Shown here: positions 7,583-13,289 of the stretch, piece by piece
Position numbering within the stretch: the stretch's first letter is position 1
How the letters are laid out: every line of letters begins with the position of its first letter
Assembly (NCBI GenBank): GCA_910585665.1
Contig: CAJUFI010000003.1
Coordinates: 5,110 to 22,424 of the forward strand
Source: an uncultured Acetatifactor sp.
Lineage (GTDB): Bacteria > Bacillota > Clostridia > Lachnospirales > Lachnospiraceae
Length of the DNA stretch: 17,315 nucleotides
Reading direction: 5' to 3'
The notes under the pieces: model-generated
What the model was told of the DNA's origin: nothing
Seen by the model: the letters and a program-made list of their open reading frames with translations, nothing else
The model's database searches: none
Translations under genes and position numbers: made by a program

Positions 7583-8491
7583 ATGAGGGGAAGGATTATC
7601 AAGGGAATCGCAGGATTCTATTATGTGCGCTGCGGCGACAGGGTATATGAATGCAGGGCCAAGGGCGTGTTCCGAAAGGACAACCGCAAGCCGCTGGTGG
7701 GAGACTGGGTGGAGATGGACGTGCTGGACGAAGCGGAAGCGCTGGGCAACATCAGCCAGCTGCTGTGCAGGGACAGCGAACTTATCCGCCCCGCCGTGGC
7801 CAATGTGGATCAGGCGCTGGTGATATTTGCCGTTGTGAAGCCCCAGCCCAATTTCAATCTGCTGGACCGTTTCCTGATCATGATGGCACAGCAGGGGGTC
7901 CGCAGCATCATCTGCTTCAACAAGCTGGATATGGATACGGAGGGAATCCACAGGGAATACAGACGGATATATGAAGCCTGCGGCTACCCCACGCTGGCGG
8001 TCAGCGCGAAGCAGGGAACCGGCATAGAAGCGCTGCAGGCCCTGCTGGCTGGGCACACTACGGCGGTGGCAGGCCCCAGCGGCGTGGGGAAGTCCTCGCT
8101 GATCAATTGCCTGCAGAGCGGCGTGGTCATGGAGACCGGCGAAATCAGCGCGAAGATCGAGCGCGGGAAGCATACCACCAGGCATTCCGAGCTGATTGCC
8201 ATAGGGGACGGGGCGTATATTCTGGATACGCCCGGGTTCAGCTCCCTGGGGCTGTTCGATCTGGAGAAGGAACAGCTGGCCGGGTTCTACCCGGAATTCG
8301 CTGAGCATGAGAGGCGCTGCAGATTCGGCGGCTGTGCCCATATCCAGGAAAGGGACTGCGGCGTGAAGGCTGCCGTGGCGGAGGGCGCCGTCAGCAAGAT
8401 GCGTTATGAGAACTATTGCCTGCTGTACGGGGAACTGAGCCGGATGCAGCAGCGGGAGGGGAACCGGAAGCAGCGGGGAGGCAGGTACTGA
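7583..8491 (+). CDS. rsgA: Ribosome small-subunit biogenesis GTPase RsgA (YjeQ/CpgA)
   Basis: RsgA is a circularly permuted GTPase that binds the decoding site of the 30S subunit during late assembly. The 302 residues show an N-terminal OB fold (about 1-68), then the G motifs in permuted order: NKLD (113-116, G4), GPSGVGKS (164-171, G1), the TTRHSE switch (198-203, G2) and DTPG (215-218, G3). The C-terminal zinc finger is C246, C251, H253, C259 with the expected spacing. It starts at ATG 7583, with the purine-rich site GGAAAGAGG (7572-7580) just upstream. It follows prkC by 35 bp and belongs to that operon. In B. subtilis and many relatives rpe comes next; here there is only a small ORF and then ychF. 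Confidence 0.95.
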   Translation: MRGRIIKGIAGFYYVRCGDRVYECRAKGVFRKDNRKPLVGDWVEMDVLDEAEALGNISQLLCRDSELIRPAVANVDQALVIFAVVKPQPNFNLLDRFLIMMAQQGVRSIICFNKLDMDTEGIHREYRRIYEACGYPTLAVSAKQGTGIEALQALLAGHTTAVAGPSGVGKSSLINCLQSGVVMETGEISAKIERGKHTTRHSELIAIGDGAYILDTPGFSSLGLFDLEKEQLAGFYPEFAEHERRCRFGGCAHIQERDCGVKAAVAEGAVSKMRYENYCLLYGELSRMQQREGNRKQRGGRY

Positions 8492-8558
8492 GTCCGGGAC
8501 TGCTGTACCGGATGCCGGTCCGCGGCCATTTCCGGAGAGCAGAGAGAGGCGCACAGCT

Positions 8559-8660
8559 ATGAAGCTGAGCGCGGAAGAAGAGCGCCGCCGAATCTTTCTG
8601 GACTTTTACAGGGATGGGGTTGTGCCGAAAATGGAGGAGCATCAGCCGGTAGAGTTTTAA
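8559..8660 (+). CDS. Possible small ORF, 33 residues, unknown
   Basis: An ATG at 8559 opens a 33-residue frame ending at TAA 8658-8660. A plausible ribosome binding site (GAGAGG, 8544-8549) sits 9 nt upstream. The product is highly charged: it begins MKLSAEEERRR, has an aromatic patch (FLDFY) in the middle and ends PVEF, with no signal peptide or membrane segment. I recognise no family. The frame stays open upstream through the end of rsgA but has no other start, so a remnant of a longer decayed gene is possible. It fills much of the 228-bp gap between rsgA and ychF. It could equally be chance. Confidence 0.35.
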   Translation: MKLSAEEERRRIFLDFYRDGVVPKMEEHQPVEF

Positions 8661-8719
8661 GCGGTGCCGGATTTTTTAAATACATAGGATCAATGAATTC
8701 AAGGAGGATATAGATAGAT

Positions 8720-9817
8720 ATGAAATTAGGCATAGTCGGCCTACCCAACGTAGGAAAGAGCACATTATTCAATTCACTGACAAAGGCAGGCGCGGAGTCG
8801 GCCAATTACCCGTTCTGCACCATCGACCCCAATGTGGGGATCGTGGCCGTGCCGGATGAGAGACTGAAGCTGCTGGGGGATATGTACCAGTCCAAGAAAG
8901 TGACCCCGGCGGTGATTGAGTTCGTGGACATCGCAGGCCTGGTGAAGGGAGCCTCCAAGGGGGAGGGCCTGGGCAACCAGTTCCTGAGCAATATCCGCGA
9001 GGTGGATGCCATCGTCCATGTGGTCAGATGCTTTGAAGACACGAATGTAATCCATGTGGATGGCAGCGTGGATCCTCTGCGGGACATAGAGACGATCAAC
9101 CTGGAGCTGATCTTCTCCGATCTGGAGGTGCTGGAGCGCAGGCTGTCGAAGGTCTCGAAGGCTGCCAGGATGGACAAGACCTGTGCCAAAGAGCTGGCCT
9201 TGCTGGAGCGCGTCAAGGCGCATCTGGAGAGCGGCAGGATGGCCAAGACCATTGAGACGGAGGACGAGGAGGAGCTTGGCCTGCTGCGGGAGTATAATCT
9301 GCTGACCTACAAGCCGGTCATCTATGCCGCCAATGTGGCGGAGGAGGATCTGGCGGACGATGGCGCTTCCAATGAAAAAGTGGCACAGGTGCAGAAATTC
9401 GCCGGGGAGGAGAACAGCGAGGTGTTCGTCATCTGTGCCCAGATCGAGCAGGAGATTTCCGAGCTGGACGATGACGAGAAGGCCATGTTCCTGGAGGAGC
9501 TGGGACTTTCGGAGTCGGGCCTGGAGAAGCTGATTAAGGCCAGCTATCGGATTCTGGGCCTTATGAGCTTTTTGACGGCGGGCGAGGACGAGACCCGTGC
9601 CTGGACAATCAAAATCGGCACGAAAGCGCCCCAGGCCGCAGGCAAGATCCACTCTGACTTCGAGAGAGGCTTCATCAAGGCGGAAGTGGTCAACTATCGG
9701 GATCTGCTGGAGCAGGGCTCGCTGGCCGCCGCCCGGGAGAAGGGCCTGGTGGGGATGGAAGGAAAAGACTATGTGGTCAGAGACGGCGATGTGATTCTGT
9801 TCCGGTTCAACGTCTGA
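8720..9817 (+). CDS. ychF: Redox-regulated ATPase YchF (Obg-related, OLA1 type)
   Basis: YchF is an Obg-family P-loop protein that hydrolyses ATP rather than GTP and associates with ribosomes; in E. coli it is linked to oxidative-stress responses. The 365-residue length is typical. Visible motifs are GLPNVGKS (7-14, P-loop), DIAGL (70-74, Walker B/G3) and a diverged G4 at NVAEE (205-209) instead of NKxD, the change that explains ATP preference in the family. A coiled-coil region runs about 130-190. The C-terminal TGS domain contains TAGEDETRAWTI (286-297) and HSDFERGFIKAEVV (311-324). It starts at ATG 8720 with a perfect AAGGAGG (8701-8707), 12 nt upstream. It lies 70 bp before lgt on the same strand. 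Confidence 0.96.
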   Translation: MKLGIVGLPNVGKSTLFNSLTKAGAESANYPFCTIDPNVGIVAVPDERLKLLGDMYQSKKVTPAVIEFVDIAGLVKGASKGEGLGNQFLSNIREVDAIVHVVRCFEDTNVIHVDGSVDPLRDIETINLELIFSDLEVLERRLSKVSKAARMDKTCAKELALLERVKAHLESGRMAKTIETEDEEELGLLREYNLLTYKPVIYAANVAEEDLADDGASNEKVAQVQKFAGEENSEVFVICAQIEQEISELDDDEKAMFLEELGLSESGLEKLIKASYRILGLMSFLTAGEDETRAWTIKIGTKAPQAAGKIHSDFERGFIKAEVVNYRDLLEQGSLAAAREKGLVGMEGKDYVVRDGDVILFRFNV

Positions 9818-9887
9818 TGCTCTGCAGCAGCGCGGCGGAGCGCGGCATAACCGTAAGGCCGTCGGCATGGATGAAAGGAATGAGAGT

Positions 9888-10757
9888 ATGAATGTTGGTG
9901 ATATCGCGTTCCCCCATTTGGGAGTCTATTTGAAGGATGTGCCGAAGTCGTTCAGCATATTCGGGTTCAATATTGCCTTTTATGGCCTGATCATCGGAAT
10001 CGGTGTCCTGGCGGGCATCCTGATGGCGGCCCATATGGCGAAGGTGACAGGCCAGAATCCGGATGATTATTGGGATTTTGCCATTTATGCCGTGATTTTT
10101 TCCATCATAGGGGCGCGGATTTATTATGTGGTATTCTCGTGGGATTATTACAAGGACGATTTGCTGGGCATCTTCAAGCTGCGGAACGGCGGCCTGGCCA
10201 TATACGGCGGTGTCATCGCGGCATTTGCCACGCTGTTCGTCTATGGCAGGGTCAAGAAGAAGAACCCTTTCCTGATGGGGGACACCTGCATGCCGGGGCT
10301 GATCCTGGGGCAGGCTATCGGCCGCTGGGGGAATTTCATGAACCGGGAGGTCTTCGGGGAGTACTCCGACGGCCTGTTCGCCATGCGGCTTCCGGTGGAG
10401 GCTGTGCGGGCCAGGGACATTTCGGAGAACATCAGGGCCCATATCCCGGAGGGTGCCAACTACATCAGCGTGCATCCCACGTTCCTGTATGAGAGCGTAT
10501 GGAATCTCCTGGTGCTGGTGGGGCTGCTTTGCTTCAGGAAGCACAAGCGGTTCGACGGGGAACTGTGCCTGCTGTATCTGGGAGGCTATGGGCTGGGCAG
10601 GTTCATCATCGAGGGCATCCGCACGGACACCCTGTTCATACCTGGTACGCTGGTGCCGGTGTCCCAGGTCCTGGCCATCCTGATGGTAGTATTCGCCCTG
10701 GGAGTGGATGTGGCCGTGAGGATGCGGATGAAAAAGAAGAAGATAGAAACATCATAA
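9888..10757 (+). CDS. lgt: Prolipoprotein diacylglyceryl transferase
   Basis: Lgt is a polytopic membrane enzyme that moves diacylglycerol from phosphatidylglycerol to the lipobox cysteine of prolipoproteins, the first step of lipoprotein maturation. I start it at ATG 9888 (289 residues), 9 nt after AAAGGA (9873-9878), which gives an N-terminus of the common type; ATG 9867 would add seven polar residues. The Lgt signature GRWGNFMNREVFG is at 145-157 (R146 matching the essential E. coli R143), HPTFLYES at 196-203, and the late GRFIIEGIR block at 237-245. About seven hydrophobic segments are visible. At the position of E. coli H103 (GG-x3-HGG) this protein reads GGLAIYGG, with Y106. A strong terminator follows, ending the left transcription block. 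Confidence 0.95.
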   Translation: MNVGDIAFPHLGVYLKDVPKSFSIFGFNIAFYGLIIGIGVLAGILMAAHMAKVTGQNPDDYWDFAIYAVIFSIIGARIYYVVFSWDYYKDDLLGIFKLRNGGLAIYGGVIAAFATLFVYGRVKKKNPFLMGDTCMPGLILGQAIGRWGNFMNREVFGEYSDGLFAMRLPVEAVRARDISENIRAHIPEGANYISVHPTFLYESVWNLLVLVGLLCFRKHKRFDGELCLLYLGGYGLGRFIIEGIRTDTLFIPGTLVPVSQVLAILMVVFALGVDVAVRMRMKKKKIETS

Positions 10758-10764
10758 AACAGAC

Positions 10765-10782
10765 CATGCCTGCACAGGCATG
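10765..10782. other. Perfect 8-bp inverted repeat just after lgt
   Basis: CATGCCTG at 10765-10772 and CAGGCATG at 10775-10782 are perfect inverted copies around a CA centre, 8 bp after the lgt stop. As RNA it would form a tight hairpin directly ahead of the intrinsic terminator. It has no T-run of its own. It may protect the mRNA end or be a protein-binding palindrome. Confidence 0.6.
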
Positions 10783-10788
10783 TACATG

Positions 10789-10837
10789 AGCCGGAGAAGT
10801 CGGGGAATTCCTGATTTCTCCGGCTTTTATTTTTTTC
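10789..10837 (+). terminator. Intrinsic (Rho-independent) terminator after lgt
   Basis: A perfect 10-bp stem: AGCCGGAGAA (10789-10798) pairs with TTCTCCGGCT (10816-10825). The 17-nt loop itself contains the small palindrome GGAATTCC. The stem runs straight into TTTTATTTTTTT (from 10825). It lies 32 bp after the lgt stop and separates the fmt-lgt block from the dcw operon. Confidence 0.92.
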
Positions 10838-11101
10838 GCTGGACTTTCAACGGATTCCGGCAGTGGAACCTTCTTTTTCCCGAAATGGAAGGAGCAATGG
10901 GGGTGGATGAAATTCCATACCGGATATCTCTGAAATATCACATAATTATAAAATTTCTTAACTAATATTAAAAAAACCAAAGTCTATATATAGTATACGA
11001 AAGACATGTATAGCACAAAATATTGTGTTTCTTTTCGCGCGGAATTCGTTTGAAGACAACTCGCTATTATGCTCAGGGACTGACCCGTACATATTTTCGG
11101 C
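10838..11101. other. AT-rich intergenic region upstream of the dcw promoter
   Basis: About 260 bp with no credible gene and clearly higher AT content than the coding DNA around it, especially 10920-11035. It contains the 10-bp palindrome CTATATATAG near 10984-10993 and an inverted repeat CACAA-AATA-TTGTG at 11014-11027 followed by a pyrimidine-rich stretch. These could be regulator sites, curved upstream DNA for the promoter at 11102, or a weak structure. I recognise no known RNA gene or riboswitch. Confidence 0.5.
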
Positions 11102-11130
11102 TTGTCAAATTAAGAATTGTATATTAAAAT
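11102..11130 (+). promoter_or_regulatory. Sigma-A-type promoter of the mraZ/dcw operon
   Basis: TTGTCA (11102-11107) and TAAAAT (11125-11130) are separated by exactly 17 bp, each with five of six consensus bases. The region is AT-rich. It predicts a start near 11137 and a leader of about 90 nt before mraZ. This is the best promoter-like sequence I found in the window. Confidence 0.75.
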
Positions 11131-11139
11131 CAAATACGT

Positions 11140-11181
11140 AGTGGGATGAATATGGCATAGGATACCAAAAAGTGGGATGAA
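11140..11181 (+). promoter_or_regulatory. Putative MraZ operator boxes
   Basis: The sequence AGTGGGATGAA occurs at 11140-11150 and again, identical, at 11171-11181, a 31-bp step close to three helical turns. A weaker TGGCA lies between at 11153-11157. Both boxes contain TGGGA, fitting the TGGGN direct repeats described for E. coli MraZ and the AAAGTG-type repeats of mycoplasmas. They lie just downstream of the promoter, where binding would repress mraZ and the whole operon. The assignment rests on position and motif only. Confidence 0.65.
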
Positions 11182-11226
11182 AACCCATAAAAGGCATCGA
11201 AATGCGCGGACTGGTGGTGATTGGTT

Positions 11227-11658
11227 TTGTTCATGGGCAGATACAATCATACAATTGATCCCAAGGGCAGGCTGAGCATCCCCTCAAAATACCGGGAGAT
11301 CCTGGGAGATGAGTTCGTAGTCTCGAAGGGAATGGATGGCTGCTTATTCGTGTACGCCAACGAGGACTGGAAAGTCTTCGAGGAGAAGCTGGCCTCCCTC
11401 CCCCTGATCAATCCGGAAGCCAGGCAGTTCGCCAGGTTCTTCCTGTCAGGGGCCCAGTACGTGACCGTGGACAAGCAGGGGCGCATCCTGATGCCCCAGG
11501 ATCTGCGGGAATTCGCCGGGCTGGAGAAGGATGTGGTGCTGGCCGGTACCGGAGGCCGCATCGAAATCTGGAGCCTGGAGAAGTGGGACGAGATCAACAG
11601 CCAGGCAGATATCAACACCATCTCCCAGGGCATGATGAACCTGGGGCTGACCATCTAA
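11227..11658 (+). CDS. mraZ: Transcriptional regulator MraZ
   Basis: MraZ is a ring-forming DNA-binding protein that regulates the division and cell-wall cluster it heads. The protein has two AbrB/SpoVT-like swapped-hairpin halves, each with the family DxxxR motif: DPKGR (11-15) and DKQGR (82-86). I choose TTG 11227 because it gives the typical MFMG start and a 143-residue length, and because GGTGGTGAT (11213-11221) lies 5 nt upstream. ATG 11233 (two residues shorter) would be 11 nt away and remains possible. The promoter and putative operator boxes lie directly upstream, so autoregulation is likely. rsmH starts 39 bp after its stop. Confidence 0.95.
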   Translation: MFMGRYNHTIDPKGRLSIPSKYREILGDEFVVSKGMDGCLFVYANEDWKVFEEKLASLPLINPEARQFARFFLSGAQYVTVDKQGRILMPQDLREFAGLEKDVVLAGTGGRIEIWSLEKWDEINSQADINTISQGMMNLGLTI

Positions 11659-11697
11659 AGAGATGCAGGACGCCGGAGACGGGGAAGGGGGAGTTCT

Positions 11698-12627
11698 ATG
11701 GAATTCAGGCATTATTCAGTGCTCCTGAGGGAGACCATCGAACAGCTTCAGGTAAAGCCGGACGGCATCTATGTGGACGGGACGCTGGGCGGCGGCGGAC
11801 ATGCCTCTGAGGTATGCAGGCTGCTGACGCGGGGACATCTCTACGGGATAGACCAGGACGGTGATGCCATAGCGGCGGCCCGGGAGCGCCTGGCGCCTTT
11901 CGGGGACAGGGTCACTTTCATCCGGGACAATTACCGCAATGTGAAAGCCGCGCTTTCTGTGGAAGGCGTGGAGAAAGCAGACGGAATCGTAGTCGACCTG
12001 GGGGTATCCTCCTACCAGTTCGACAATCAGGAGAGGGGCTTTTCGTACCGCTTTGACGCGCCCCTTGACATGCGGATGGACCGCAGACAGACTCTGACGG
12101 CAAAGGAAATCGTTAACGACTATCCGGAGAGCGACCTTTACCGCATCATCAGGGATTACGGGGAAGACAGATTTGCGAAGAACATAGCGAAGCACATCGT
12201 CAGAACAAGGGCGGACAAGCCCATTGAGACTACTTATGAATTAAATGAGGTCATCAAGGCCGCGGTTCCGGCAAAAATGCGCCAGAACGGGCATCCATCC
12301 AAACAGACCTTCCAGGCCTTACGCATCGAATGCAACAGGGAGCTGGAAGTGCTCAGGGACACTCTGGACGATTTCATTGATATACTGAATCCGGGCGGAA
12401 GGCTGTGTGTCATCACCTTCCACTCGCTGGAGGACCGCATCGTAAAAACTACTTTCCGAAAAAATGAAGCCCCCTGCACCTGCCCGCCGGAATTTCCGGT
12501 GTGCGTGTGCGGAAAAATACCCAAAGGGAGCGTGGTCACGAAGAAGCCCATCCTCCCCGGCGAAGAAGAAATCGCGCAGAACGCACGTTCTAAGAGCGCG
12601 AAGCTTCGAGTGTTCCAAAAGGCGTAA
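11698..12627 (+). CDS. rsmH: 16S rRNA (cytosine1402-N4)-methyltransferase RsmH
   Basis: RsmH (MraW) N4-methylates C1402 in the P-site region of 16S rRNA with S-adenosylmethionine. The 309-residue protein shows motif I DGTLGGGGHAS (27-37), IDQDGDA (51-57), VDLGVSS (99-105), the helical insertion domain with DMRMD (124-128), HPSKQTFQALRIE (199-211) and FHSLEDR (241-247). Four cysteines at 260, 262, 269 and 271 (CTCPPEFPVCVC) are, as I recall, common in Firmicutes RsmH and may hold a metal. It starts at ATG 11698, preceded by AGGGGGAG (11686-11693). It follows mraZ in the canonical dcw order. Confidence 0.96.
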   Translation: MEFRHYSVLLRETIEQLQVKPDGIYVDGTLGGGGHASEVCRLLTRGHLYGIDQDGDAIAAARERLAPFGDRVTFIRDNYRNVKAALSVEGVEKADGIVVDLGVSSYQFDNQERGFSYRFDAPLDMRMDRRQTLTAKEIVNDYPESDLYRIIRDYGEDRFAKNIAKHIVRTRADKPIETTYELNEVIKAAVPAKMRQNGHPSKQTFQALRIECNRELEVLRDTLDDFIDILNPGGRLCVITFHSLEDRIVKTTFRKNEAPCTCPPEFPVCVCGKIPKGSVVTKKPILPGEEEIAQNARSKSAKLRVFQKA

Positions 12628-12649
12628 GTCCCGTGGGACAAAGCGGGAC
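12628..12649 (+). other. Two competing short hairpins after rsmH
   Basis: Directly after the rsmH stop, GTCCCG (12628-12633) can pair either with the adjacent GGGAC (12635-12639) or with CGGGAC (12644-12649). The two pairings exclude each other. There is no T-run. They may be an mRNA processing or folding site in the 93-bp gap before the ftsL-like gene, or chance in GC-rich DNA. Confidence 0.35.
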
Positions 12650-12720
12650 GGACAGCACAGGGCCGCCAAAAGGCCGGCTGCTGGGCGGACAGAAAGAAAA
12701 CGAAGAAAGCAGGGATTGTC

Positions 12721-13227
12721 ATGAGCCAAAATAGAAGGAACTATAGAAAGGCTGCACAGGAAGAGGACAGAAGACGCCGCAGCGGAGGGAACCGCAGCGA
12801 GTACGTCTATGGGAATACCGTGCAAAAAATCGAGCCTCAGGAAGAGTGGGAGCAGGCCCCCGCAAAGAGACCACATCCGGTGGTCCGAAAGAACCGGGAG
12901 AAAGCCAGGCATATGAGCGCAGGCTATGTGATGTTCCTGGCCGCGGCCCTGTGCGCATCTGCATATATTTTGCTGAATTATGTACAGCTGCAGTCGGATC
13001 TGACGAATCTGACCAAGATCGTGGCCGACAAGGAGAGCGAGCTGAACGGCCTGCGCCTCTCCAATGACGAGGAGTACAATCGGATCATCAGCGGCATCAA
13101 CCTGGAGGAAATCAAGCGGATCGCCATAGGAGAGCTGGGGATGAGCTATGCTCAGGAGGGCCAGATCATCGAATACGAGAATGCGGAAGGGGATTATATG
13201 CGCCAGGTGACGGGAAGCAGCAAGTAG
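12721..13227 (+). CDS. ftsL: FtsL-like septum-formation protein
   Basis: A 168-residue bitopic membrane protein in the ftsL position of the dcw cluster. A basic, low-complexity cytosolic N-terminus (1-64, rich in Arg and Glu) leads to one membrane helix (about 66-88) and an external coiled coil (about 88-118), then a short C-terminal part with the FtsL/DivIC-type block IKRIAIGELGM (131-141). In the divisome, FtsL with FtsB/DivIC and FtsQ/DivIB activates the septal synthase. Primary sequence is poorly conserved in this family, so the call rests on topology and position between rsmH and a class B PBP; a DivIC-like paralogue is the alternative. It starts at ATG 12721 with AGGGA 5 nt upstream. 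The N-terminal tail is long compared with B. subtilis FtsL (about 117 residues). Confidence 0.8.
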   Translation: MSQNRRNYRKAAQEEDRRRRSGGNRSEYVYGNTVQKIEPQEEWEQAPAKRPHPVVRKNREKARHMSAGYVMFLAAALCASAYILLNYVQLQSDLTNLTKIVADKESELNGLRLSNDEEYNRIISGINLEEIKRIAIGELGMSYAQEGQIIEYENAEGDYMRQVTGSSK

Positions 13228-13289
13228 GGCGTTCTTGAAGACAGGTTTCCGGATATGGGATGCTGCGCCGCGGCATCATGGAGGTATGC

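Noticed and set aside
8658..8686. Promoter upstream of ychF with TACATA at 8681-8686
   Set aside because: No acceptable -35 at 16-18 bp upstream; read-through from rsgA is an adequate explanation.
12464..12724. Plus-strand frame overlapping the end of rsmH and reaching the ftsL-like start
   Set aside because: It lies in another frame of conserved RsmH sequence and gives a basic, low-complexity peptide without a ribosome binding site.
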